Source: Bacteriovoracaceae bacterium UBA3083
Lineage (GTDB): Bacteria; Bdellovibrionota; Bacteriovoracia; Bacteriovoracales; Bacteriovoracaceae
Direction of reading: 5' to 3'
Assembly: GCA_002366565.1 (NCBI GenBank)
Contig: DFBJ01000013.1
Coordinates: 676,956 to 740,955 of the forward strand
Length of the DNA: 64,000 bases
The translations under genes and the position numbers were made by a program. The notes beneath the pieces are model-generated. The model worked only from the letters and a program-made list of their open reading frames with translations, was not told where the DNA came from and made no database searches. This document shows positions 44,861-53,465 of the stretch, one piece after another; positions within the stretch are counted from its first letter, which is position 1; every line of letters starts with the position of its first letter.

Positions 44861-45541
44861 ATGGAAAACTTAAGACTTCCCGTATTACCTATTCCAAATG
44901 TCGTTCTCTACTCGAGAACCTCTCTACCAATTTATATATTAGAGCCAATATATATAGATATGATTAAGACGTGCATTAAAGATAACACTCCAGTAGCAAT
45001 CAGTAAGGCTTCCGCAAGTGATCAGCAAAATGCGAAGGGAAGATATAAACCATCGGAGATCTGTGGATATGGCCGCCCTATTATTTTAGAAGAAAATATA
45101 GATGGTACGCTAAAAGTTTTAATCAAGGCGATTGGACGAGTGAGACTTTTAGAAGTCGACCAGAACCTCCCCTATCTAATTTATCAAGCAGAATGCTTTC
45201 ACGATAAAGTAGAATCAGAAAAACTACATGGACCACAAATTCAAAACTTAAAAAATCTATTAGATAATTGGTTAGAGATAAATATACTTGATTCTTATGA
45301 AAGAGAAACATTCACAAATTCTTTAACTAGCATTTACCATGTTATTGATTATATTTGTATGTTCTTAATTCAAGATCCAGAACTACGGCAGCTACTTCTT
45401 GAGAATAACTCCCTCTTTGAAAGAGTACAGCTCCTAAACTCGCTATTTGAAGAACCCTCTCACTTTGAAGAGAGCTCTTTAGTTGTGTCAGCGATCAAGA
45501 GTTACGAAGAGATTGAGAAAACCTCTCGCATCGCTCATTAA
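44861..45541 (+). CDS. Lon N-terminal-like (substrate-binding) domain protein
   Basis: This 226-residue protein is a stand-alone LON_substr_bdg domain: LRLPVLPIPNVVLYSRTSLPIYILEP opens with the typical PL/FPL-xxxVLFPG-like strand, followed by CGYGRPIILEENIDGTLKVLIKAIGRVRLLE and a helical C-terminal half. No ATPase or protease domain is present. Such proteins (YcgS-like) probably bind unfolded or acidic substrates; function is poorly known. No ribosome site, but a -10 box sits 6 nt before the ATG. Ends with a 4-bp tail overlap with the next gene. Confidence 0.85.
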   Translation: MENLRLPVLPIPNVVLYSRTSLPIYILEPIYIDMIKTCIKDNTPVAISKASASDQQNAKGRYKPSEICGYGRPIILEENIDGTLKVLIKAIGRVRLLEVDQNLPYLIYQAECFHDKVESEKLHGPQIQNLKNLLDNWLEINILDSYERETFTNSLTSIYHVIDYICMFLIQDPELRQLLLENNSLFERVQLLNSLFEEPSHFEESSLVVSAIKSYEEIEKTSRIAH

Positions 45542-46185
45542 AAAATTGGAAAAATAAAGTTGATCACAGTTAAGCCCAGGCCAGAAAGGACTGGTATCGT
45601 TAAATTATCATCAATAACGACACTGCATAACTCTGAGATTGTTCCTATAGCACCTGCAATAATACTAAATAGTAAGAGATCTATTCCTGGTTTATAGAAA
45701 TAACTCCCATAAAGAAATGTTAAAGAGTAACAAACTAAGAAACCTGCAACACAACCCTGAACAGACTTATTTGTAATAATCTTATCTTTTCCATATAGGA
45801 TTCCAAAAAAAGAACTTATAGGGTCTGAAAAAATTAAAAATAAAATAGATAGAATTGCAATTTTCTCACTAAATAGAAGTAAAGAAATAGCAGCTCCAAG
45901 AGCGTAAAATGGAAAACCGCTAAGTGAGCTTCTTTCCGACTCTCTCATAAATGGCTTCATAAATTTTAATACGATTGTGTTAATCACCGGGAAGTTAAGT
46001 CTAGAAAACTCAACTATAAGTGCTGCGATACCAAGAATTAGAAGAAACATCCCCATCTGCCTAGCTTCGAGCTCAAGTTGGTTATAAACAGATAGGCCAA
46101 TTAAACCTGTCCCCATATGCCACAACTTTCTAATCAAATGTATTTCAGATCGTAAAGCGAGTGTATTTTTAATTTCTGCTCTCAT
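45538..46185 (-). CDS. Dolichol-kinase/phosphatidate-cytidylyltransferase-like membrane protein
   Basis: This protein is 215 residues from the ATG at 46185 (GGAGG 6 nt upstream; a frame from 46224 has none). It has about six TM helices with the family features RKLWHMGTGL near the start, FSDPISSFFGILYGK (Asp-Pro plus Gly-Lys, the CTP-transferase/kinase-like loop) and GAIGTISELCSV. Members of this family phosphorylate polyprenols or diacylglycerol with CTP, or form CDP-lipids; substrate is not predictable here. Confidence 0.8.
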   Translation of the reverse strand: MRAEIKNTLALRSEIHLIRKLWHMGTGLIGLSVYNQLELEARQMGMFLLILGIAALIVEFSRLNFPVINTIVLKFMKPFMRESERSSLSGFPFYALGAAISLLLFSEKIAILSILFLIFSDPISSFFGILYGKDKIITNKSVQGCVAGFLVCYSLTFLYGSYFYKPGIDLLLFSIIAGAIGTISELCSVVIDDNLTIPVLSGLGLTVINFIFPIF

Positions 46186-46316
46186 AAGAGACCTCCAGCA
46201 AATCGACTGCAGTCTAGCCATCAATTCTAGGACTGTCCATACCCAAGCGAAACATTCAACTATTCGTATTTACATTGAGAAATCTTCAAATACGTACAAT
46301 TTTAACCACATAATGC

Positions 46317-46345
46317 CTTACATATTGAAATTTCTTATCTATAAT
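46317..46345 (+). promoter_or_regulatory. Sigma-70-type promoter of the MinD-like operon
   Basis: CTTACA (46317-46322), 17 bp, perfect TATAAT (46340-46345). Transcription start near 46352, leader of about 23 nt. Confidence 0.55.
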
Positions 46346-46374
46346 TAGGAGAATTTTCAGGGATAGAAAAATTT

Positions 46375-47313
46375 ATGCAAAATACGACACAAGATGTACA
46401 TGACACTTTAGACTCAACGCGAAAGACAAAAATCTGGGCCATCGGTGGTGGAAAAGGTGGAGTTGGAAAGAGTTTGGTTACGGCCAATCTATCAATCTGC
46501 CTTGCTCTAATGGGATATAAGGTAGTAACAATCGACCTTGACCTAGGTGGAGCTAATCTACATACATGTCTAGGTATGCCAATTCCGGAAAGAACACTCT
46601 CCGATTATTTAACTAAAAAAGTTAGAGAACTTAGCGAAGTAGTTACTCAGACACCTATTCCAAATTTATCGATTATTAGTGGTGCACAAGATGATGTCGG
46701 TATTGCAAACTTAAAACAGATGCAAAAAGCGAAAATCATAAGCAAAGTAAGCTCACTTGATGCTGACTATGTCCTTTTTGACTTGGGAGCAGGTACAACA
46801 TTTAACACTCTAGACTTCTTTATCTCAGCAGATCAGGGAATCTTAACAGCTCTACCGGAGCCAACGAGTATTGAAAACACTTATAGATTTATCAAGAGTA
46901 TCTACCATAGAAAGCTAAATATGGTTGAAGACCTTCTAGAAGTAGGTCCACTTATTGATCAGGCCATGAATGCTAAAATATCTCAAAATTCTACTCCTGC
47001 AGACCTTATTGCAAGAGTAATTGAGATCAATCCAGAAATTGGTCATAAATTAAAAATAGAAATAGAAAAACTATCTCCTAAACTTATTATCAATCAAGTA
47101 AGAACACAGGCAGATATAGACATCGGCTTCTCTATGAAGATCATTTGTCGAAAGTACTTCGGAATCAATTTAGATTATGTTGGATTTCTTGATTACGATG
47201 CTACAGTTTGGCAAAGTGTAAAAAGAAGAAAACCTCTTTTAATGGAATTCCCAAATTCAGCTCTCGTGAACAACTTCGATAAGATCGTTCACAGACTTCT
47301 AAACATATCTTAA
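46375..47313 (+). CDS. MinD/ParA-family ATPase (FlhG-like)
   Basis: This protein is 312 residues with the deviant Walker A GGGKGGVGKS (about 24-33), switch I region DLDLGGANLH, and Walker B-like YVLFDLGAGT. The C-terminal part lacks an obvious MinD membrane-targeting amphipathic helix. These ATPases place flagella, chemoreceptors or division machinery. No MinC/MinE or FlhF is adjacent. It is first in a string of codirectional genes (J-like HTH, rluD, pgeF, VKOR, tatD), with gaps of at most 17 bp. FlhG-like is a better guess than MinD itself. Confidence 0.85.
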   Translation: MQNTTQDVHDTLDSTRKTKIWAIGGGKGGVGKSLVTANLSICLALMGYKVVTIDLDLGGANLHTCLGMPIPERTLSDYLTKKVRELSEVVTQTPIPNLSIISGAQDDVGIANLKQMQKAKIISKVSSLDADYVLFDLGAGTTFNTLDFFISADQGILTALPEPTSIENTYRFIKSIYHRKLNMVEDLLEVGPLIDQAMNAKISQNSTPADLIARVIEINPEIGHKLKIEIEKLSPKLIINQVRTQADIDIGFSMKIICRKYFGINLDYVGFLDYDATVWQSVKRRKPLLMEFPNSALVNNFDKIVHRLLNIS

Positions 47314-47329
47314 GGAAGAGGAAATATAA

Positions 47330-48010
47330 TTGGAAAAGCAAAAAAACTACTACGATGTTTTAGAAATCCCAGCGACTGCTACTCAAGAAGAAATTCAACA
47401 AGGTTATGTAAGAGCTAAAAATGCATACTCACTAGACTCTCTTGCTCTTTATTCACTAATGACAAAAGAAGAGTGTGACTCAATTCTAAACTTAATCGAA
47501 GAAGCTTATAGTATTATAAGTGACCCATTAAAAAGACAGCAATATGACGAAGCTCGTGGACTAAATAAAGACTTTAGTTATCAAGATGCAAATAGGTCAG
47601 CTGAAACATTCAAGAGAAATGATACTCCTGACTCTAAACTCGATGCTCAGCTAGGTACAAATAATATTCCGAGTGAAGGTAATGTTAAGAGGATTGTAGC
47701 AAGTCAAAAGTTTGCTCTTAACTTTGAAGAAGATCCAGAAATGGAAGAAAAAATCTCTCAAGCAATAGAGTTCACTGGAGATTTTTTAAAAGAAGTTCGT
47801 GAGTACAAGAATGTAGATATACTTAGAATGAGTGAAATGACAAAAGTTTCAAAAACTTATTTAAAGTATATTGAAGATGAAGCTATTACAAAGCTACCTG
47901 CAACAGTTTATGTCAGAGGCTTTGTTTATCAATATGCAAAATGCTTAAAACTTAATCCTGAAATTGTTGCTGCATCTTACTTAAATAGAATCAAAGAACT
48001 CAAAGGCTAA
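47330..48010 (+). CDS. Degenerate J-domain fused to RodZ-like HTH
   Basis: This protein is 226 residues, starting at a TTG preceded by GGAAGAGG. Residues about 6-76 follow the J-domain outline (YYDVLEIPATATQEEIQQGY, then EEAYSIISDPLKRQQYDEA), but the loop that should be HPD reads YSLDSLA, so DnaK stimulation is unlikely. After a linker, residues about 148-225 are a helix-turn-helix like the RodZ cytoplasmic domain (FLKEVREYKNVDILRMSEMT, VSKTYLKYIEDE, VYVRGFVYQYAKCL). No TM helix follows. It sits directly after the MinD-like ATPase, suggesting a joint role in localisation or morphogenesis (inference). Confidence 0.8.
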   Translation: MEKQKNYYDVLEIPATATQEEIQQGYVRAKNAYSLDSLALYSLMTKEECDSILNLIEEAYSIISDPLKRQQYDEARGLNKDFSYQDANRSAETFKRNDTPDSKLDAQLGTNNIPSEGNVKRIVASQKFALNFEEDPEMEEKISQAIEFTGDFLKEVREYKNVDILRMSEMTKVSKTYLKYIEDEAITKLPATVYVRGFVYQYAKCLKLNPEIVAASYLNRIKELKG

Positions 48011-48014
48011 AATA

Positions 48015-49013
48015 ATGTCAGACGCTGAAAATAATGAATCGTTTACTTTTACAATAACAGAAGAAGATAAAAACGATTTTAAGCGTTTAGACCAATACTT
48101 AGCAGATAAGCTCGTAGATCAAAGTAGATCATTTGTTAAAATGCTTTTTGAGAAAGGACTTATTACTTCTGAAAATGCAGCTAAAAAAATAGAGTTGAAA
48201 AAGTTCCCTGAAGTTGGAACAACTATAACTGTAGTCATTCCACCTCCTGCACCAGCGGACGCCCTACCTGAAGACCTTCCATTAGAGGTCTTGTTTGAAG
48301 ATGAACACTTAATTATTGTGAATAAAGCAGCAGGAATGGTCGTTCACCCAGCTCCAGGAAACTACACAGGAACACTAGTTAATGCCATTCTTTTTCACTG
48401 TAGTGATATCAAAGGGGTTGGTGATCAAAAGAGACCTGGAATTGTTCATAGATTAGACAAGGGTACTTCAGGAGTTATGGTTGTTGCTAAAAATCAAAAA
48501 TGCCATGAAGGACTAGTTAAACTCTTTAGCACACATGATATTACGAGAAGGTATGAGTGTATTGCTATGGGAAAATCATTTCCTGCAGGTGGAAAGCTTG
48601 AGTCCACTATTGGAAGACATCCTCAAAATAGATTAAAAATGTCGACAGAAGCTAAGTCAGGCAAGCATGCCCTGACTCACTATAGAGTGCTTAAGCAATA
48701 TGATAAAGTTGCTCATGTAGAGCTGAAGTTAGAAACAGGAAGAACACATCAAATTAGAGTTCACCTAAGCCAATTACTTTACAGACCAATTCTGTGTGAC
48801 TCTCTCTATGGGAATCCTTCCGAACACCTCCAAAGAGTAGGCCCAGAACTTTCAGAAATAATAGGTAATTACGAACATCCATTTCTACATGCTAAAGAGC
48901 TAGGATTTGTTCATCCTATAACAAAGCAAGAATTAAACTTCACAACTCCCCCACCAAAGACATTTCAAAATGTTCTCAATTACTTAAATGGAAATGAGAA
49001 TGGTCCTGCCTAG
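48015..49013 (+). CDS. rluD: RluD-type 23S rRNA pseudouridine synthase
   Basis: This protein is 332 residues. The N-terminal S4 RNA-binding domain (about 15-75, RLDQYLADKLVDQSRSFVKM) is followed by the RluA-family catalytic domain. Motif I GIVHRLDKGTSGVMVVAKN contains the catalytic Asp; other marks are NKAAGMVVHPAPGN, ETGRTHQIRVHLSQL and PFLHAKELGF. RluD forms pseudouridines in helix 69 of 23S rRNA; RluC would be the main alternative. Its last 26 bp overlap the longest form of pgeF. Confidence 0.9.
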   Translation: MSDAENNESFTFTITEEDKNDFKRLDQYLADKLVDQSRSFVKMLFEKGLITSENAAKKIELKKFPEVGTTITVVIPPPAPADALPEDLPLEVLFEDEHLIIVNKAAGMVVHPAPGNYTGTLVNAILFHCSDIKGVGDQKRPGIVHRLDKGTSGVMVVAKNQKCHEGLVKLFSTHDITRRYECIAMGKSFPAGGKLESTIGRHPQNRLKMSTEAKSGKHALTHYRVLKQYDKVAHVELKLETGRTHQIRVHLSQLLYRPILCDSLYGNPSEHLQRVGPELSEIIGNYEHPFLHAKELGFVHPITKQELNFTTPPPKTFQNVLNYLNGNENGPA

Positions 49014-49578
49014 GTATACTTACCAATTTTTGAACTATGTATTTGAAGTATGGGATCATAAACCGAACCTAAAAGGTCTAAAAAGTGTTACGCAAGTACA
49101 CGGAAACCTCATCCTAAAAGCCTCTAGCCTCCCCGCAGAGGCCGATGGAATCATAAGCACCAATAAATACCCTTTGGCCATAAAGACTGCTGACTGCTTG
49201 CCAGTAGCTTTCGCCTCAAAAAAAGGTATTGCTCTAGTGCACGCAGGCTGGAAAGGCATTCAAGCTAAAATTCTTTGTGATAAACAGCTAAAGTCCTTGG
49301 ATCCAAAGAAAATCTTTATTGGACCACATATAAGGATGAAAAACTATGAAGTCTCGTTAGACTTTACAAAGAATTTTCCAAAATCTAACAATTTTAAACA
49401 TATTGAAGGTAGAATATTCTTTGATATGACCAAAGAAGCTATTGAGCAACTCAAAGAGACTTATCCTCTGGCTGAAGTTATCGATTGTGGATTAGATACA
49501 TATAATGATGATCGATTCTATAGCTATAGAAGTGGTGATTTAGAACTACGAAATTGGAATGTTTTAAGAAAAATATAG
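48988..49578 (+). CDS. pgeF: Peptidoglycan editing factor PgeF (YfiH, laccase-like fold)
   Basis: This protein is 196 residues, short for the family (about 240). The active-site triad is visible: His in SVTQVHGN, Cys in KTADCLPV and His in ALVHAGWKG. PgeF removes wrongly incorporated L-Ser from muropeptide precursors; older annotation calls it a multicopper oxidase or laccase. ATGs at 48988, 48994 and 49000 are all possible; the first two overlap the end of rluD. The rluD-pgeF pair is common in Gram-negatives, which supports both calls. Confidence 0.88.
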   Translation: MEMRMVLPRYTYQFLNYVFEVWDHKPNLKGLKSVTQVHGNLILKASSLPAEADGIISTNKYPLAIKTADCLPVAFASKKGIALVHAGWKGIQAKILCDKQLKSLDPKKIFIGPHIRMKNYEVSLDFTKNFPKSNNFKHIEGRIFFDMTKEAIEQLKETYPLAEVIDCGLDTYNDDRFYSYRSGDLELRNWNVLRKI

Positions 49579-49586
49579 GAGAAAAA

Positions 49587-50732
49587 ATGCAAAAGAAGTC
49601 ATTCTACAAAGAAGGGTCATTTAATGCCCAAATAATTCTAGGGGCAATTGCTATCGCAATGATTGGTGTCTCAATATTTTTAACAAATCACTACTTTGGA
49701 GTAAAGTTTCCTACTAATATTAGTGAGAGTTCTACACTGTGTAACTTTAACTCTTTCTTTAATTGCGATACTACAACAAATTCTCCAGCATCAAATATAG
49801 CAGGTGTTCCAATTTCATTATTTGGAGCTCTTATAGGTGCATTTCTAATGCTAGGGTTTGTTTTTAAGAATGAAGAAATAGAAGGAACAAATCATCTGAT
49901 ACTATTAGTTAATGGTGCTGGATGTCTTTTACTCTTTCTCTACTCGATATTTGCTTTAGGTGGACTGTGCCCTATGTGTACTGTTTACTACATTCTTTCA
50001 TGGGCAGCTTTATTCATATTCCATAAAAATAGCTCTCATCGATTTGTAGGACTTAAAACAATTGCTATCTATATTGCAGTAACAGCTGTTGCTTCTGGTG
50101 CAACTTGGAACACTGTAAACAACAAAGAGAAACAAATTACTCAAATTGCAGACTCTCTACTAGATCAGTATTGGAAACTTCCAAACCTAGGAAAGCCCGC
50201 TACAGACTCTGAATTTAGAATTGCTTCATCTGCCGGAAAGTTCGACGATGCCCCACTACAACTGACATTCTTCTCTGATTTTCAATGTCCTGCTTGTAAG
50301 GCCCTTTCGGATAACTCACATGCGATTGCTAGAAAATATCAAGGTAAAATCAATATTCAATATATGTATTACCCTCTAGACCATAACTGTAATCCAAAAA
50401 TGCAAAGACCACTTCACACTCTTGCATGCCAGGCAGCTTATCTAGCAACATGTCTTCCATCTAAGTTTGAGAAAGTTCACGATGATATCTTTAATAATCA
50501 AAGTAGTCTCACAATGGACTGGTTAACTAACTATGCTAAAAGAGAAAATGTTCTTGAATGTGTTCAGTCTCCTGAAACTAAGAAAAAAGTACAAGAAATA
50601 ATTGCAAGAGCTGAACCTTTCAATATAAGTTCAACTCCAACAATGCTAGTAAATGGTGTAAAAATAGAAGGTGTATTACCTCTTAACCAACTTTATATCA
50701 TTCTTGATGATATTCTAGCCAAAGCAAAGTAG
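49587..50732 (+). CDS. VKOR-DsbA fusion (disulfide-bond formation)
   Basis: This protein is 381 residues; the ATG at 49587 follows AGGAG and comes after the pgeF stop, so the longer frame is rejected. Four to five TM helices form a vitamin-K-epoxide-reductase domain: loop cysteines in TLCNFNSFFNC and the active CxxC in GGLCPMCTVYY. A C-terminal DsbA-like thioredoxin domain (about 205-380) has FFSDFQCPACKAL with its CPAC motif and the cis-Pro in STPTMLVNG. It oxidises periplasmic thiols and passes electrons to quinone, replacing DsbA plus DsbB in one protein. Confidence 0.92.
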   Translation: MQKKSFYKEGSFNAQIILGAIAIAMIGVSIFLTNHYFGVKFPTNISESSTLCNFNSFFNCDTTTNSPASNIAGVPISLFGALIGAFLMLGFVFKNEEIEGTNHLILLVNGAGCLLLFLYSIFALGGLCPMCTVYYILSWAALFIFHKNSSHRFVGLKTIAIYIAVTAVASGATWNTVNNKEKQITQIADSLLDQYWKLPNLGKPATDSEFRIASSAGKFDDAPLQLTFFSDFQCPACKALSDNSHAIARKYQGKINIQYMYYPLDHNCNPKMQRPLHTLACQAAYLATCLPSKFEKVHDDIFNNQSSLTMDWLTNYAKRENVLECVQSPETKKKVQEIIARAEPFNISSTPTMLVNGVKIEGVLPLNQLYIILDDILAKAK

Positions 50733-50740
50733 TAACGAAG

Positions 50741-51544
50741 ATGAGCAAGAAACGTAGAGAGATTCCAGTATTTGAACTTCCAATCATTGAGACACACTGT
50801 CACCTTGATTATTTAAAAGAAGTAGAATTAAGTGAATTACTCTCTAAGTCTCTTGCTCATAATATCGAAAAAATAATGACCATATCTGTGTCGCCAAAAA
50901 ATCTACAAACAGTAATTGATATCGCCAACTCTCATGAAAACATTTTCTGTACTCAAGGTATTCACCCTCACGATGCAAATGAATGGACAGATGAGGTTGA
51001 GAATACAATTAGAAAAAATATTGATAATGAAAAAGTAAAGGCCGTCGGAGAGATTGGACTAGATTTTTACTATAATAAATCTGAAAAACAAAAGCAGATA
51101 GACGCCTTTAAAAAGCAACTTCAAATTGCTATCGACTTCGATAAACCTGTCGTCATCCACTCTAGAGATGCAGATGATGAAATGATGGAAGTACTAAAGG
51201 AATACGCCCCAAAAATGAAAAAGAAGGGCGTGATCCATAGCTTTACTTCAACAAAGGAGCTCGCACTCTGTGCTCTTGATCTGGGGTTCTATCTTGGGTT
51301 TAATGGGATTATCACATTTAAGAATGCAGAGGATGTGAGAGAGACATTAAGAGTATGTCCAATAGATCGTATCTTACTTGAAACCGATGCCCCATTTCTC
51401 ACTCCTGTACCTTATAGAGGCAGAGAGAATGCTCCTTATTACCTCCCATTTATTGCAGAAGAAGTAGCTAAAGTGAAAGAGCTGAAGCTCGAAATAGTGC
51501 TTAAGACCTGCTATCAAAACTCAAAAGACTGTCTTTCTCTATAA
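50741..51544 (+). CDS. TatD-family metal-dependent deoxyribonuclease
   Basis: This 267-residue TIM-barrel hydrolase has metal-binding ETHCHLDYL (His-x-His) at the start, GEIGLDFYY (Glu ligand), VIHSRDADDEM (His), VIHSFT (His) and LLETDAPFLTP (Asp). TatD enzymes are 3'-5' DNA exonucleases in repair and DNA turnover. It is 8 bp after the VKOR-DsbA gene and probably last in the operon. Which TatD paralogue (TatD, YcfH or YjjV) cannot be decided; the sequence is closest in style to YcfH. Confidence 0.92.
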   Translation: MSKKRREIPVFELPIIETHCHLDYLKEVELSELLSKSLAHNIEKIMTISVSPKNLQTVIDIANSHENIFCTQGIHPHDANEWTDEVENTIRKNIDNEKVKAVGEIGLDFYYNKSEKQKQIDAFKKQLQIAIDFDKPVVIHSRDADDEMMEVLKEYAPKMKKKGVIHSFTSTKELALCALDLGFYLGFNGIITFKNAEDVRETLRVCPIDRILLETDAPFLTPVPYRGRENAPYYLPFIAEEVAKVKELKLEIVLKTCYQNSKDCLSL

Positions 51545-51641
51545 AAACAACCACTTAAACCAAAGTAGTTTATACACACTCCCTTTTGTCTGCAGATAAT
51601 TCTGTTAAAATGACGCACCAACTAAACAGATGGGGTTGTAA

Positions 51642-53039
51642 ATGAAGAGAGAGTATAAATTCTTAATTCTATTATTTTTAATCAATACAGTAAGCTTCGC
51701 AAAACCTAAGAGTTTCACTGCAAACGTCATGGCGCCAAACTTAGTGGGGCAAACATCTGATGTTCAAAAGAATAGAGATCAATGGGCAAAATTTGAAATC
51801 GACCTAGAGAAAATGAAAAGTCTAGGTATCCAGTCTATCTCTACTCATATCTGGTGGTCACTCGCAGAACCAAAAGATAATCAATTCGATTGGACCTATT
51901 ACAACAAATTATCTGAAATCATAATAGATAAGGGCCTTAAGTGGTCTCCAATCATTTCATTTCATAGCTGCCAAACAAAAAAAGAAAACTGTAATATTAA
52001 GATACCTTCCTGGGTTTGGAGCAAGTATCAAAATAGTGATGGAATAGAAAATGAAGCGGATTTAAAATTTGTTTCAACAAATGGTACTATTAATGACGAG
52101 TATATTTCTTTTTGGGCAACCGATATTGTTGCTATAGAATATAAAGAATTCATTCAATCCTTTATTAAAAATTTCAATAAACTAGGTTCTAAGATCTCAG
52201 AAATTATCATTTCTCTAGGTCCAAATGGAGAACTTCGCTATCCAATAAGTGAACTAACGTTAAATCAACCACAGGCCTATTCCCAACTTGCTAAAAAATC
52301 TTTTAGATCTTTTGTTAAATCAAAGTATAAAACTGTAGATAATGTTAACTCCTCTTGGAATGTAGATTTAAAAGGTATAAGTGATATTCAACCTCCACTA
52401 GAGCAGAACTTCTTTATCAATGAAGAGTACAAATCTACCTTCGGAAAAGACTTCTATGACTGGTATAACCGATCATTAACAGAGCATGGAATTATAGTTC
52501 TAACGACAGTAATTAGAGAGTTTAATAAAGAGGGATCAAACTTTATTAACACTCCAATTGGAACAATAATTCCAGGGTCTATTTGGAGATCAGATAACGG
52601 TACTGATCGTACAGCAGAGTTAAATGCAGGATTGATAAGATCTAGTGATAACTTTTGGGATAAAGAAAATAAGGCCTCTGGATACGAACACATCATATCG
52701 AGCTTAAAAGAAGCAAGTACTCTTACTAAGTTTGAAAAATTGAACATTCATTTAACGGCAATTGAGATGACTGCTCCGAAAGAAATGAAGTTAGATGATG
52801 ATTCCCAAAAAAGTTTGGCCTTTGAAATATCTAACCTAGCAAGCTCAATGAATCTTGGAATTATGGGACAAAATCAATCGGTTAATGTACTAGGATCTAA
52901 TCAAGCATGGGATAACATTTGGAATGCCGTACAAAATGGAAACTACTCAGGGCTAACTATAAAAACGATGAATGATATTTCAGAGAACCCTTTAGCCTAT
53001 GACTTTTACAAATGGATCATTGAAAATATGAACGAGTAA
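51642..53039 (+). CDS. Secreted beta-amylase-like glycoside hydrolase (GH14)
   Basis: This 465-residue protein has a signal peptide (ending SFA, residue 20), so it is secreted. The mature start VMAPNLVG and the pattern WAKFEIDLEKMKSLGIQSISTHIWW match GH14. The catalytic acid is Glu198 in SLGPNGELRYP, the GH14 signature. The second Glu is probably Glu375 in LTAIEMTAP. Beta-amylases release maltose from the non-reducing ends of starch or glycogen. No starch-binding domain is seen. It is a single gene with a GGGGT ribosome site. Confidence 0.88.
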   Translation: MKREYKFLILLFLINTVSFAKPKSFTANVMAPNLVGQTSDVQKNRDQWAKFEIDLEKMKSLGIQSISTHIWWSLAEPKDNQFDWTYYNKLSEIIIDKGLKWSPIISFHSCQTKKENCNIKIPSWVWSKYQNSDGIENEADLKFVSTNGTINDEYISFWATDIVAIEYKEFIQSFIKNFNKLGSKISEIIISLGPNGELRYPISELTLNQPQAYSQLAKKSFRSFVKSKYKTVDNVNSSWNVDLKGISDIQPPLEQNFFINEEYKSTFGKDFYDWYNRSLTEHGIIVLTTVIREFNKEGSNFINTPIGTIIPGSIWRSDNGTDRTAELNAGLIRSSDNFWDKENKASGYEHIISSLKEASTLTKFEKLNIHLTAIEMTAPKEMKLDDDSQKSLAFEISNLASSMNLGIMGQNQSVNVLGSNQAWDNIWNAVQNGNYSGLTIKTMNDISENPLAYDFYKWIIENMNE

Positions 53040-53099
53040 AACTATCAGAATAGGCAATTTTTTCCTCATCTAATTAGATCTATAACCGATCAGCTAAGT

Positions 53100-53465
53100 A
53101 TGAAAAAAATCTACTTAGCTATTACCTTACTTTTTATGTCGTGTACTACTTATGCAAAGAGCGAGTCTCTCTCTGTTAGAAGTTATCTAGATACAGAATT
53201 TGATGCCATGTTTGAACTTAAAGTTCTCGAGTATCCAAAGGTTATCCTAGATTGCCAAAGCTTTTTTCATCAGCTCGTTGTTTATAAAGATACCTCTGTA
53301 GATAATGAGATTAAGCAAAGCTTTCACTTAGATTTTGAAGAATGCTATAGAGCACATGAATTTCTCTACATGTCTCAAGATGAAAGAAGACCAGTGTGTA
53401 TGACTTTAGACTTTAATGAGGGAGAAATTTATTTTTCAAACTCTCCAACTGAAGAGTGTAAATAG
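53100..53465 (+). CDS. Small exported protein, unknown
   Basis: This protein is 121 residues. The N-terminus MKKIYLAITLLFMSCTTYAKS reads either as a lipoprotein signal (Cys after FMS) or a signal peptide cut after TYA. The mature part has four cysteines (LDCQSF, EECYRA, PVCMTL, EECK). No clear ribosome site; TATAAC at 53081-53086 would give a leader of only about 7 nt. Its stop is immediately adjacent to the stop of the opposite-strand hydrolase. Confidence 0.6.
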   Translation: MKKIYLAITLLFMSCTTYAKSESLSVRSYLDTEFDAMFELKVLEYPKVILDCQSFFHQLVVYKDTSVDNEIKQSFHLDFEECYRAHEFLYMSQDERRPVCMTLDFNEGEIYFSNSPTEECK

